DNA of 64,000 nucleotides from Ehretia macrophylla (taxonomy: Eukaryota > Streptophyta > Magnoliopsida > Boraginales > Ehretiaceae), in the NCBI GenBank assembly GCA_037974665.1, contig CM075767.1:5791501-5855500 (forward strand), given 5' to 3'. Positions 1 to 11,996 of the stretch are shown piece by piece. A program made the translations under genes and the position numbers. Position 1 is the first letter of the stretch. Each line of letters begins with the position of its first letter. Under the pieces are notes generated by a model, which saw nothing but the letters and a program-made list of their open reading frames with translations, searched no databases and had not been told where the DNA came from.

Positions 1-1098
1 AATTCATAAAAGAGCAAAGTATGAAGATAATGAAACGTTTTTATACGTATTTTCTATTTATTGGCATGTTAAAGATAGATACTATTAAATTTCCGTAGCT
101 AATGACAACGAAATGGCTATGAACTTCTATGTGTCCGTCGTCAATCCGTAGAACGGACTTCTATGTATCCGCAACCAATCTGTCACAAACGGCCACTGAA
201 TGACTACATACTTTTAAATAAAAATAAATTAGATCACTTTTAATGTGAATTATGAAAGTGTGATTCAACCTACAATGGAGGAAAATGTCACATGACTAAC
301 AAGGTTTCCAAATAAAAACAAACTTGGTTAATATTTAATTACCATGCGCATTTTTATAAAAAAAACAATTAAAAGAATTGAATAACCGTTTAAATCAAAC
401 TTAATATGTTTTTATTAAACATTGTGTTAACGTAAATTAATGTTCAACTTAGCAGCTTAAAAAGTCTCACATTTCGTTTGAATTTCATAAAAAGAAAAAT
501 ATGAAGATATTAACACGTTTTCATATGTTTTTCCTATTTATTAACAACTTAAATGTAGATACTATTAAAAATATGTAGCCAATTGTCGTAGCCATTCCGT
601 GGCCTATGGACTTCTATGTGTTCACAGCCAATTTGTAGCCAAGGGCCACGGAATAGCTACAGACTTTTAAACAAAAACAAAGTAGATTGATTTTAATGTA
701 AATTATGGAAGTCTGGTTCGACCTACAACAGAGAAAATGTCATATGACTTGCAAGGTTTCCAAATAAAAACAAATTTGATCCGTATTTCATTACCATGTG
801 CATTTTTATAGAAAAATCTCATAGAAATTGAATAATCAATTAAATCAAACTTAATATGTTTCCATTAGACATTACATTAATGTAAATTAACGTTAAATCT
901 AGTAGTTTAAAAATTCTCACATTTGGTTTGATCTTCATAAACAAGCAAAATATGTAGATATTAATACATTTTTATACATTTTTTCTATTTATTTACTAGT
1001 TAAAGATAAATACTACTAAATTTATGTAGCCTATGTAGCCAAGGGCCGCGGAATGGCTATGGACTTCTATGTGTCCATAGACAATCTATCGCCAATGG
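1..1098. repeat. Tandem repeat array, ~452-bp monomer (left part)
   Basis: Two full monomers and part of a third lie head to tail. The landmark AAGGTTTCCAAATAAAAAC occurs at 301 and 753, and a matching one at 12094 once the two inserted elements are removed, giving a step of about 452 bp. A second landmark (ATGAAGAT or close variants) occurs at 21, 501 and 952. The first interval is longer because that copy has extra sequence near 130-200 and 355-375. The array enters from the left window edge, so its full copy number is unknown. It has no coding potential. It could be a satellite or the tandem subterminal region of a DNA transposon. Confidence 0.8.
588..660. repeat. 17-bp inverted repeat inside the tandem monomer
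   Basis: The left arm GTAGCCATTCCGTGGCC (588-604) pairs with GGCCACGGAATAGCTAC (644-660) with one mismatch across a 39-nt loop. The other monomers carry decayed versions of the same GC-rich palindromic block, the only GC-rich part of the repeat. Similar palindromic subterminal motifs are typical of CACTA (En/Spm) transposons, but no CACTA terminus is visible here, so that origin is inference. Confidence 0.6.
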
Positions 1099-1570
1099 TG
1101 TAACACCCCGACCCGTGCATATAATTATTTTTTTTGATGTGCATATATTTATATGTCTACTTTAATTATTTACGTATATTTGTTTGCATAAAATATCATA
1201 TTTTTGGGTTATGTGCATCTATTTCGTTTAACGTGCATTTATCTCAAACTATGTGCATACATCTAATTTAATAAGAAATTTCATCTATTAACATATATTG
1301 TATCAATAAAAATGCCTTCTTATATAAGTAGGCACGTTTAATTGATTAATGTGCATAATTCTCATTTTACATGCAATTTTAGGACTTCACGAACACTTTG
1401 GAAAATCGTAGGAATCGTAGAAAATAATTAACATAGATAATTAGGAATTGGAACAACTAAATTAGTTAGAATTAAACTAGAATGACAAACTAGTTAATAG
1501 CATTTAGTTGAAGGGCATGTTGGTCATTTGATTTGTTTTCTTTTATTATTTACACCTACTAATACTCTAC

Positions 1571-1700
1571 AACACACACAAACACACAAAACACACACAA
1601 AAATCAGATTTCCACACACACACACACAAATTCAGCACACACACACAACACACGATAGAAAGGAAAGAAGAAGAGAAGAAGAAAATAAGGAAGAAGAAGA
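1571..1700 (+). repeat. CA-rich then GA-rich low-complexity tract in the solo LTR
   Basis: An interrupted CA/ACAC run (about 1571-1652) is followed by a purine-rich AGAAGAAGA run (about 1655-1700). The homologous LTR fragment has the same pair of tracts at 46317-46410, so the arrangement is ancestral to this LTR family. A 74-codon open frame across it is a by-product of the simple sequence. Confidence 0.75.
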
Positions 1701-4432
1701 AGAAATCAGCTTTGTAAAGTCAATTTTCATGCCATTCTTCATGTCTAGGTGAGGGAATTCATATTATTTGGATTCTATTTGGATTATTCAGCTATATGTA
1801 TGCATGCTATGTTTTATGTAAGTGTTCAAAGATGTTGAAAATGTATGTTTAGCTAAAGTATTAGTATGCTAAAGGTTGTAGGAACTCTCTAGTGCTCATA
1901 GAATGAATTCTTGCATGCTATCTTTAGTTGTAGAGTTGCTTTGTTAACTAAGTGTAATTGTGTAGTTTAGGTGTTTGTTAAATGTGCTAAATGAAGTGTA
2001 GGAATGTTATATAGGCTAAAGTAATGGTTATTGTTGGCTTAAATGCAAGAAATAACAAGAAGATGATAAGCAAGCAAAATTCGGATTTGGACACTGCACT
2101 GCCCCTGACTTTCGAAATAGTTTTGGTATAGTAAACGTGCTTACAATTGAACCAAATTTATATGGCAGCTAGATTAGAGTTTAGAACAAATGTGGATTTC
2201 TAGAGCTAAGGCAAATTCTAACATTTTGACTCCGCAATTTAGCTATTTCCGAAATGTGTCTGAAAGTCGCTGGTGCAGGGGCAGTTCGCGTAGTTGCACG
2301 GAAAATGTCATAACTTGTGGAATTTAGGTCAGAATTGAGTTCCTCTTGAGGCTAAAGTCATCTACACTCAAAGAGCTACGTTTATACATAAAAATCAGAA
2401 ACTTTGGAGGTAATTAGTATAGGTAACCAAACTGATTAATTTAGGGTTCTGTTAGAAATAGGGAAAGGGTATGCTTTTGTAAAGTTCTTGCTTGATTTGT
2501 TTGGAGTTTTGAGGTTATTTGAACTAATTGATGGTTATGAGATGTCTAATGAGTTATTTAATGTGTTAATTAAGTGAGTTGATTAGTTATGTGATATTTA
2601 ATTGTCACGAGCCTATGGTGCTATTCTTACAAGAACCTTGTTTGAATTAGTATGTGAGCGTATCCGTGGTTAATCGAGTTGATTCTTTGAAGTATATTAA
2701 ACTTTAAATGATTCCATAGGTGTTATTGTACCTAAGATAGAGTTTTAAGTGGTTAAAACTTGATTGAACTTGCTAAAATTGGATTGATCACTAAAGGGGT
2801 TGTGAATAGGTTTGTTATTTGGTTGCCATAGTTAGTGTTTATTATGTTAGGTAGTGCCTAAAATGCTTTTATGGCATTGATTTAAGGGATGGTTTAGGTA
2901 GTTGTAGTTCAAATGCACACGGGGCTTTTAGGGCTTTTATGGTAAATGTGGTTAAAAACGGGCTTTCATAGTTCTAAGTGCTGTCATAAAGTGTCATTAG
3001 AAGTGTAGAATAACTAGCTTGTAAATTATGTAACTTGTGTTTCGTTTGTGCTTCAAATTGTATTAATAGAGAAAGGGGAAAAAGTGTTAAAGTTAAGTTT
3101 AATATTAGTAATTGACTTGTAGTTAGTTATTTGAGAGTTTAAATGCATTTGGATAGCTTTTGTATTCTATTAGCGAAGTTTGTGAATTGTGTGATTTAGT
3201 TACTTTGAAAGAATATTGTCTAATTCTTACTATATTGCTAAGTTGCTTATATAATGTGAACTTTATTGTATTGACTATGAATAATATATACGGAATTTCA
3301 TGTGATAAGTAGTGTTCTACTATATGTTAGAATTCTTATTTTAACTTAGTGTAACTAGCGCTACTTAATGGAATGTTTGTGAATAAACGCAAGTTAATGA
3401 ATATAAGAGTGTCTTAATAACGTGTTTAGGAGTTCAAAGTAGTCTAGTGCATGGTTAGTGGAATTATGAAAGTTAATGTTGCCTTCAAGCTTGTTAATTA
3501 ACTTTTGATTAAAGTAAGCACATCATTTAGCCTTAGCGTGAAATATGCATGTTTAGTGTTCTTAGATCATGCTAATTGAGCTATATCTTGATGATTATAT
3601 AAAATGTGACTATTGCACGCAAATTAACTGTTTTAATGTGAATGAGTTTTCTTTAAGTTAAATAGCATTGTTGTGTTAGGTAGTGGTTTTGAGTGGCTAT
3701 TAAAGAGATTGGTGCTTTCGGAGAGTATTGGTGAGATTTGGCTAAATTCTCGCAGGTTTGTTTTTAAAAAGGTGAAGGAGTCTTCATTCCTTTTGTGCAT
3801 ATTATCTTATTTTATTATATGATTTAATCTAAATGGATAAAGTTTATATGTACTATTTTCATGCTATCTTGCGAATTACTTGAATTAGTTGCAAGGGTAA
3901 TTGTTTATATTGCTATAATTGTTCTCTTTGGTTATCAAATGTGTTATATGATATGTATGGGGTGAGGCTAGCCTACTTTGCTACCTCACCACTTGATTTG
4001 AAAATGAGATTCGTGATTTGTTACTCGGGGTTGTGCAACTTTTTTGGGCATGGTAGTGTCGAGTAACACGGGCGGCATCAGGCTTGTTGTGCTCCTCGGC
4101 TACCATGGTTTCCCAGTCCCTCTCTCGTTGAGGCATACTCATCTACCCCAGAGGCGTAGTTCACCTCGTTAAGGCATATGGATCTACCTCAGGAGAGTTG
4201 GGTCGTAGGATCAGGGTACATCCGGAGTACCCCAATTTGGAAGAGTAAGGGTTTGCCGGCACTTGCGTGAAGTCGTGGCTCGTGGTTCGAGATTGAAGAC
4301 AAGAAATGAACCGTATCCTTTTTATATGTGGTTAATTACTTGTTTACTTGGTGGTATTATTTTATGTTGAATATGCTTTTATCCTGTTGCATATCATGTT
4401 GCATGCCCGGTATGTTGCATCACCTCCCTCAC

Positions 4433-4455
4433 TGAGTATACCGGTTGTATACTCA
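4433..4455 (+). promoter_or_regulatory. Conserved LTR hairpin, solo-LTR family version
   Basis: TGAGTATAC (4433-4441) and GTATACTCA (4447-4455) form a perfect 9-bp stem with a 5-nt loop. It follows CCCTCAC and precedes a pyrimidine stretch ending in TTTCAGG (about 4472-4478). The same position in every other LTR family here has a stem of different sequence but kept pairing. Function is unknown; a role in the transcribed R/U5 RNA is inference. Confidence 0.7.
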
Positions 4456-5094
4456 CCCTCGTCTCTAACACATTTCAGGTTCAGCACCTTCGCAAGGTGA
4501 TACGGGGAAAGCTCGAGAGTTACCGTGTTTGGTTGTGTTGGCTTTCATTATTAGTACCTACAAATCTATGTGAATTAGTAAAGTGGTTTGAATTGTAATT
4601 TGATTGGAACTATAAAAAAAACTCGGCTTGTAATTGTATTGGATCTTGTTTGTATTTGGTTCGTAGGTGGCCTGTAATAGCTTAAAGGACTATGTTATTT
4701 TTTAATTGTCGTGCATGCTAGCTTGGGTTAATGTAGTAGGCTAGATTAATAAACAAGACAATTGAAGAGATAAAGTTAGAATGGTATGATAAGTGACTTT
4801 ATAACATAGTATTTCAATATTTGAGGCCTATGCATGTTTGTGTACCTATTTTGTTGAGTCTAAGGCTTGGATGGCCTTGAGACGAGGCATAGCTTAGTGG
4901 TTGAAGTTGAAGTATATGAGAATGTTGGATTATGATTTTGTAGTTGTATTCTATTATTCGCAAGTTTTTGATTAGTCCTATAAACAGGGGAGACTCCGTC
5001 CATTTTTCCTAAATTTTATGACCGGGTTTGGATTTGGGTTGAATATAGTTTGGTTAACAGAAGTCCCGATTCCGTGAGGGATTAGGGCGTTACA

Positions 5095-5109
5095 AATGGC
5101 CACGAAATG
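5095..5109. repeat. 15-bp bridge of satellite DNA between two insertions
   Basis: These 15 bases are the right TSD of the solo LTR (AATGG, 5095-5099), five satellite bases (CCACG) and the left TSD of the next element (AAATG, 5105-5109). Removing both elements joins 1098 to 5100-5109 and 11997 into an unbroken monomer matching monomer 2 near 640-670. The two insertions are therefore independent and 10 bp apart. Confidence 0.85.
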
Positions 5110-8007
5110 TGTAACGTCCCGATCCCTCACGAGACCGGATGCTCTAATAACCATGGTATTTTCAACCCAATTCCAACCTGGTCACAAAATTTTAAGAAAG
5201 AGACGGAGTCTCCCCTATTTATAGGACAAATCAAAACCTGTAAACAGACAACGAAGTCACAAACCACACAATATCCAATATCCACCACATTCACCAACTT
5301 TAACTCCCTAACAATCCTAGCCCCAAGGCCGACCGAGCCTTGAGCAAGACCTAGAAAACACACACAAGCATGCATTTATCAATCTTTGAAACCTTCTCTT
5401 TTTTTAATCCGCTTAAAATACCATTCTATTTTAACCGTTAGACTTTCTTAAAAACTAAAGCCAAATGAATAATAACTTTCATTAATACACAAGCAAGCAG
5501 TATAAAGAAAAGTAAGGATAAACTATCACAATCTACTACCATTAAAGCCATACATTAACCTAGCTATTACAATTCTTCAACAACTCCAAATATATACAAA
5601 CTCATAGGTACAAAATAGAACATAACATAATACAAACAAAGTCTTCCATAGTTTAGCTGGCAAAACACTCCAATCTCAAGCAATAATACACAACAATTAA
5701 GGCAACTCCTCCAACTGCACCACCTAAAACATGTTTAGCGAGGTATGAGCAATCACAATTGCTCAGTGAGGGATAAAGTCTACCGGGGCGTGCAATGCAG
5801 CAGTTAATACAAATAAAGCATTTAACAACCAAAGAGCAATTGAGACAACAAGTTACCACACATTAAAAATGATATATTTTGATGACTCTGATTAATCCAA
5901 TTCTCGTACCATGATCCATGAACCACGAACATAAATCTTGAAGAATAATGTCACTAATAACAATAAGTCGGCATCCCCTTATAACTCCAAAATAGGTGTA
6001 CTCCGGATGTACCCCGAAATCCTACGACCCAACTCTCCCTGGGCGGCATCCCAAGTGAGAGAGGGATTAGGCAACCATGGTAGCCGAGGTAGACTGACAA
6101 GCCCCATGCCGCCCGGTTTCCACGATACTACCATGCCCAAATGGTTGCGCAACCATGATGCAATGCACTCAAAATGATAACAATAGAATAAATCAATAAC
6201 ACATGATTGAGGGAAAACAAAGTAGGTTGCCCTCACACATAATATATAGACAATAAGTGCATATAATCGAGGTACAAGTAAATAAACTATCATGCATATA
6301 AGGATGAAGACTCCCTCACCTCTACCGAGCTCCAAGATGTAAGTTTGGATTACAACATTTCCAGTCACCTTGAACCTATGAGCAAGCATTACTTCAATTA
6401 CTCTTTAACTACAACATTCATTAATTATTCAGCTAGGTTAGCTAACTTATAACTTCATTTATTTAGCATACAATATCTATTAGAATTCTATCTTTAGCAG
6501 AAGCTACCCTTATATACTTTGGCTAAACATACCATCCAAGTAATCATTTCAGTAACCCAGTTACAAATCTGAAGTATAACTTTACCCATTCAACACAATA
6601 TACAAGTAATATAAACATTATACAAGATATAAGCATATTTACTCAGTCCATAACAAGTAATATATAAACAATATAAGCAATATATAAGCATATTCACGAA
6701 TTACTCTAACTAAGTACTCTTGCCTCACAAGTTCATTTAAACACTTAAGAAACATTTACAAGGTCATAGAAGTGCAAAACAACCAATTTCATATTTTTTC
6801 CCTTTTGTAACTTAAGCCATTTTTCTTCCAAACACAAGTTAATGTTCTAGTTAAGCGAGCGGGCTATTTCATACTTCTAATTAACCCCTTAAGGCACCAC
6901 AAGGAGCCTCGAAACTACCCAATTACCCGCGTTTAGCACAAAAGCCCCAATTTTCCCCTTGTAAGTTTGTACTACAAGTACCCTATCCGGGACTCAACCG
7001 AGGATTCACAAAGCTGCCTAGCATCTAATTAGCTTAAGGACACTAAATATGATGGCCAAAATAACCCGGATTTGCATGAACCCTGAAACCCCTTTTTAAA
7101 AGTCGTCTAATTCATGTTTTAGCCAAGTTTCGAGTAATTCAATGTCACGGAGCTATTAAACTATCTTTATTAACATCTAAGGCACCTACTAAAAGCAACG
7201 AATCAATCCATATCGCACAATTTCACAAAACTCTAAAATTTCGTCACTATTCACACCCTACAATCAAACTATCAGTTTCAACCGTTTAAAAAGTGAATCA
7301 ATGACATAAATGTGGTCTCTAGCACTTATACAATGTATATTAGCATATTTGAGCATATCATAAGCATTTAATAGCAAATCTACGAAATCAAGAAAGTTGC
7401 AACATTTTAGAAAATGCAAATAAACATGCAAATCCCTTACCAATGCGCGTAGAAGCTCGTAGAATGCTAACAAACCCTCTAAACCACTTGCACCAAGCTT
7501 GGCTTGGCTTGGCTTGAATTGAAGAGTTGAAGAGTCAAAATTTCCTCCTTTGCACACAAAGGGCTGTCGGGTTTGGCACAGTAATTTCAGCTCCTTTTTT
7601 TGTGTTATTATGAGCTATTGTGTGTGAATGTGAGCATATATTAAGTTGGTGTTAAGTTTAAGTGCATATGTTGACTACTAAAAGGAGTCAAACTAACGTA
7701 AACTAAGTCAAATGGTGCAATTAAATGTTAGCTCACTAAAATATAAAGTTATACTACGTAACACTATTCACTAGTTTAGTAAGACATTTTCTAAACGGGT
7801 GCTCTCAACCCTAATCACTCAAATGCACATTTTTCTCATTCCTAAAATAATTAATATGATTTAAGAAAAATGCTAATTCGAAGTAATTAAGCAGTTGAAA
7901 AATGTGATGAATAGTAACCACATAAAGCAACAAGTAATGCACAATAAAAATGCACAAATAGTGGATGCAACAGTTAAACTGTGTAGGTGAAGATCTCGGG
8001 CGTCACA
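5110..8007 (-). repeat. 3' LTR of the 5110-11991 element
   Basis: On the minus strand it starts TGTGACGCCCGAGATC (right end, 8007) and ends GGGACGTTACA (5110). It shows only scattered differences from the partner LTR. Shared landmarks are the GC-rich block (about 5995-6110), the hairpin at 5746-5765 and an AAGGC...GCCTT-type motif near 5325-5340. Open frames inside it, including one of 136 codons at 5979-6389, are not conserved as protein and look like chance. Confidence 0.88.
5746..5765 (-). promoter_or_regulatory. Conserved LTR hairpin, 5110-family version
   Basis: TGAGCAAT (5746-5753) and ATTGCTCA (5758-5765) form a perfect 8-bp stem with a 4-nt loop. The partner LTR has the identical structure at 9731-9750. 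On the minus strand it is followed about 20 nt later by TTTTAGG or TTTCAGG. Confidence 0.7.
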
Positions 8008-8043
8008 CCATCTCCCTCTTACACAAATTGCGTCCACGCAATT
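8008..8043 (-). promoter_or_regulatory. Polypurine tract and upstream dyad
   Basis: On the minus strand AAGAGGGAGATGG (8020-8008) directly precedes the 3' LTR, the standard place for plus-strand priming. Just upstream is the perfect dyad AATTGCGT-CC-ACGCAATT (8026-8043, plus-strand reading). The dyad recurs at the same place in every Ty3 element of this window whose polypurine tract is present. Confidence 0.75.
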
Positions 8044-9077
8044 CTTCTTTGAAAAGAACTCAGCAACAACTGAAAACCAACTCCGATTATTCATCATCAG
8101 TTTCGGAGCAAGAATACCGAATATGAATTCTCGTAAGAACTCATTAAGAAATCCCAGTAGTATTGCCTGCGAACCTCAAGTAATACGACCAAATAAAGGC
8201 TCCAATAGAAATGTTACTTAGAAGTCCGAATAAGAATCCCGATGGCACGAATACTGTAGAAAAATAGAATCCCAACTAAGAGCAGTGATAAAATACCAAT
8301 AAAAGACCCGAACAGGAGTACTGTAGATAATACCGTGTAATAAGGCTAAAAAGAGTCCCATATACCAAGCCTTCCATGAAATGCCGACAAAAGAATACCA
8401 AAGAAGACCATATAAGAAAATACCAAGAAAATGCTCCAGAGAACCGTCATATAGAAACCCCAAAAGAAGCTACTCATTTATTACCGTTAAGCATAAAAGA
8501 TCACCTTAATAGAATGCCAATAATCGAGCTCCAACAATAAACACTAACTCCCAAATAAAGGCTAATCAAATGTCTCTCATTCCCACTAATCAACATAACT
8601 TGGAACGCCTGCCACTAATCACCTCTCTTCAGAGGGAGGGAGAAGTCTTTTTTACCATTCGACGGGTTATATATGAATGCCAAAATATTGCATATGTATA
8701 AACATTCTTTAAGCTATTATGCAAGCATGATCATAAAAGAACTTATAAAACAATGTAAGCAACAAAGTCATGCAAGTACGAATCATAACATAACCAATTC
8801 AATTCACAACAAAACTTAATTCAAAATGCTCAAGTACATACATTACAATTAATAATTCAAGCAGATAACGATTCGCAAGGTCAATTTGATACAACTTTAC
8901 TTCACTAGCACCTGTTTAGCACATAACACATAACTATACTACATAGGTGCACACATTCAATTCAAGACACACAATCACACATACAGGCACACACTTTCAA
9001 GATACACTTAACAAGTACACACGCAAGGGTTACTACCCGACAGGCCGAGGACCCTGTCCCGGCTGAGAGCTAACTAA
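8044..9077 (-). other. Non-coding internal region with degenerate 13-nt-period array
   Basis: About 8100-8480 reads as loose repeats of a 12-14-nt unit; on the plus strand successive pieces look like AATACCAAAGAAG, ACCATATAAGAAA and ATACCAAGAAAAT. The same type of array fills the internal regions of the elements at 31913 and 47852. About 8480-9077 is AT-rich leader sequence, CA-rich near 8930-9020. No protein-coding remnant was seen. Confidence 0.6.
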
Positions 9078-9089
9078 ACTCTGATACCA
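9078..9089 (-). promoter_or_regulatory. Primer-binding site (tRNA-iMet type)
   Basis: Read on the minus strand this is TGGTATCAGAGT, matching the plant initiator-tRNA primer site TGGTATCAGAGC at 11 of 12 positions. It lies two bases beyond the LTR end at 9092. Confidence 0.85.
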
Positions 9090-9091
9090 CT

Positions 9092-11991
9092 TGTAATGCC
9101 CTGATCCCTCATGAGACCGGAGGCTCTAATAACCATGGTATTTTCAACCCAATTCCAACTCGGTCACAAAATTTTTAGGAAAGACGGACGGAGTCTCCCC
9201 TATTTATAGGACAAATCAAAACCTGTAAACAGACAACGAAGTCACAAACCACACAATATCCAATATCCACCATATTCACCAACTTTAACTCCCCCAACAA
9301 TCCTTGCCCCAAGGCCAACCGAGCCTTGAGCAAGACCTAGAAAACACACACAAGCATGCATTTATCAATCCTTGAAACCTTATCTTTTTTTAATTCGCTT
9401 AAAATACAACTCTATTTTGACCATTAGACTTTCTTAAAAACTAAAGCCAAACGAATAATAACTTCCATTAACACACAAGCAAGCAGTATAGAGGAAAGTA
9501 AGGATAAACTATCACAATATACTACCATTAAAGTCATACATTAACCTGGCTATTACAATTCTTCAACAACTCCAAATATATACAAACCCATAAGTACAAA
9601 ATAGAACATAACATAATATAAACAAAGTCTTCCACAGTTTAGCAGGCAAACACTCCAATCTCAAGCAATAACACACAGCAATCAAGGCAACTCCTCCAAC
9701 TGCACCACCTGAAACATGTTTAGCAAGGTATGAGCAATCACAATTGCTCAGTGAGGGATAAAGTCTACCGGGGCGTGCAATGCAGCAGTTAATACAATTA
9801 AATCATTTAACAACCAAAGAGCAATTGAGACAACAAGTTACCACACATTAAAAATGATATATTTTGATGACTCTGATTAATCCAATTCTCATACCATGAT
9901 CCACGAACCACGAACAGAAATCCCGAAGAATAATGTCACTAATAATGATAAGCTGGTATCCCCTTATAACTCCAAAATATGTGTACTCCGGATGTACCCC
10001 GAAATCCTAGACCCAACTTTCCCTGGGCAGCATCCCAAGTGAGAGAGGGACTGGGCAACCATGGTAGCTGAGGTAGACTGGTAAGCCCGATGCCGCCCGG
10101 TTTCCATGATACTACCATACCCATATGGTTGCTCAACCACGATGCAATGCACTCAAAATGATAACAATAGAATAAATCAATAACACATGATTGATGGACA
10201 ACAAAGTAGGTTGTCCTCACTCATAATATATAGACAATAAGTGCATATAATCGAGGTACAAGTAAATAAACTATCATGCACATAAAGATGAAGACTCCCT
10301 CACCTCTACCGAGCTCTAAGATGTAAGTTTGGATCACAACATTTCTAGTCACCTTGAACCTATGAGCAAGCATTACTTCAATTACTCTTTAACTATAACA
10401 TTCATTAATTATTCAGCTAGGTTAGCTAACTTATAACTTCACTTATTTAGCATACAATATCTATTAGAATTCTATCTTTAGCAGAAGCTACCTTTATATA
10501 CTTTGACTAAACATACCATCCAAGTAATCATTTTAGCAGCCCAGATACAAATCTTAAGTATAACTTCACGCATTCAACACAATATACAAGTAATATAAAC
10601 ATTATACAAGATATAAACATATTTACTCAATCCGTAACAAGTAATACATAAACAATATAAGCAATATATAAGCATATTCACGAATTACTCTAACTAAGTA
10701 CTCTTGCCTCACATGATCTTTTAAAAACTTAAGAAACATTTACAAGGCCATAGAAGTGCAAAACAACCAATTTCTTACTTTTTCCCTTTTGTAACTTAAG
10801 CCATTTTTCTTCCAAACACAAGTTAATGCTCTAGTTAAGCGAACGGGCTACTCCATACTTCTAATTAACCCTAAGGCATTACAAAGACCCTCGAAACTAC
10901 CCAATTACCCGCGTTTAGTACAAAAGTCCCAATTTTTCCCTTGTGAGTTTGTACTACAAGTACCTTATCCGGGACTTAACCGAGGTTTCACAAAGTATGC
11001 CTAGCATCTAAATAGCTTAAGGACACTAAATATGATGGCCAAAATAACCCGAATTTGCATTAACCCTGAAATCCTTTTCTAAAAGTTGACTAATTCATGT
11101 TTTAGCCAAGTGTCAAGAAATTCAACGTCACAGGGCTATTAAACTTTCTTTATTAACATCAAGGCACCTATTAGAAGCAACGAATCAAGCCATATCACAC
11201 AATTTCACAAAACCCTAAAATTTTGTCACTATTCACACCCTACAATCAAACTATCAATTTCAACCATTTAAAAAGAGAATCAATGGTATAAATGTGGTCT
11301 CTAGCACTTATATACAATGTATATTAGCATATTTAAGCATATAATAAGCATTTAATAGAAAATCTACGAAATCAAGAAAGTTGCAACATTTTAGAAAATG
11401 CAAATAAACATGCAAATCCCTCGGCAATGCGCATAGAAGCTCGTAGTATGCTAGCAAACCCTCTAAACCACTTGCACCTAGATTGGCTTGGCTTGAATTG
11501 AAGAGTTATAGAGTCAAAATCTCCTCATTTGTACACAAAGGGCTGTCGGGTTTGGCATAGTAATTTCAGCTCCTATTTTTTTTTTGTGTTATTATGAGCT
11601 ATTGTATGTGAATGTGAGCATATATTAAGTTGGTGTTAGGTTTTCGTGCATTTGTTGACTACTAAAAGGAGTCAAACTAACTTAAACTAAGTCAAATGGT
11701 ACAATTAAATGTTAGATCACTAAAATATAAAGTTATACTACGTAACACTATTCACTAGTTCAAAAGTACATTTTCTAAACGGGTGCTCTCAACCCTAATC
11801 ACTCAAATGCATATTTTTCTCATACCTAAAATAATTAATATGATTTAAGAAAATTGCTAATTCGAAGTAATAAGCAGTTGAAAAATGTGATAAATAGTAA
11901 CCATATAAAACAACAAGTAATGCACAATAAAAATGCGTAAATAGTGGATGCAATAGTTAAAAGATGTACGGTGAAGATCTCGGGCGTCATA
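9092..11991 (-). repeat. 5' LTR of the 5110-11991 element
   Basis: This is the partner of 5110-8007. Its outer terminus reads TATGACGCCC on the minus strand instead of TGTGACGCCC, so the terminal TG has become TA. The TSD just beyond (AAATG, 11992-11996) fixes the boundary. The conserved hairpin is at 9731-9750. Nothing coding is present. Confidence 0.87.
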
Positions 11992-11996
11992 AAATG

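Larger units (their letters stand above)
1099..5094 (+). mobile_element. Solo LTR of a Ty3/gypsy element, ~4.0 kb
   Basis: The sequence begins TGTAACACCCCGACC and ends GGGCGTTACA (TG...CA), with a perfect 5-bp target duplication AATGG at 1094-1098 and 5095-5099. Nothing inside resembles a primer site, polypurine tract, gag or pol. It carries the LTR landmarks shared with other elements in this window: a GC-rich block with GGTACATCCGGAGTACC near 4205-4240, a hairpin at 4433-4455 and a GACTCCGTCC motif near 4991. A single LTR with its own TSD is the expected product of recombination between the two LTRs of a former full element. At 4 kb it is at the long end for plant LTRs. A related, broken copy is at 45938-47851 plus 55401-56400. 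Confidence 0.88.
5110..11991 (-). mobile_element. Non-autonomous (pol-less) Ty3-type LTR element, minus strand
   Basis: Two long direct repeats (5110-8007 and 9092-11991, about 2.9 kb each) flank a 1,084-bp internal region, with a 5-bp target duplication AAATG at 5105-5109 and 11992-11996. On the minus strand the element has a primer-binding site next to the right LTR and a polypurine tract next to the left LTR, so it reads right to left. No gag, protease, RT or integrase remnant was found, which makes it LARD-like: long LTRs, intact cis signals and no proteins. Mobilisation would have needed proteins from a relative. The LTRs share landmarks with the 47852 element. Confidence 0.88.

Noticed and set aside
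1528-1752. Small plus-strand open frame rich in His, Thr and Glu
   Set aside because: It is the translation of CA and GA simple repeats inside the solo LTR.
4433-4478. Hairpin followed by T-rich sequence as a bacterial-type terminator
   Set aside because: No bacterial genes or operons are present and the stem is not followed by a U-run; it is an LTR feature.
5979-6389. 136-codon minus-strand open frame
   Set aside because: It sits inside an LTR, is shorter in the partner LTR (9939-10220) and has no motif; chance frame over the GC-rich block.
9078-9089. Primer sites as parts of tRNA genes
   Set aside because: Only the 12-nt 3'-end complement of initiator tRNA is present at each site; no cloverleaf can be formed around it.
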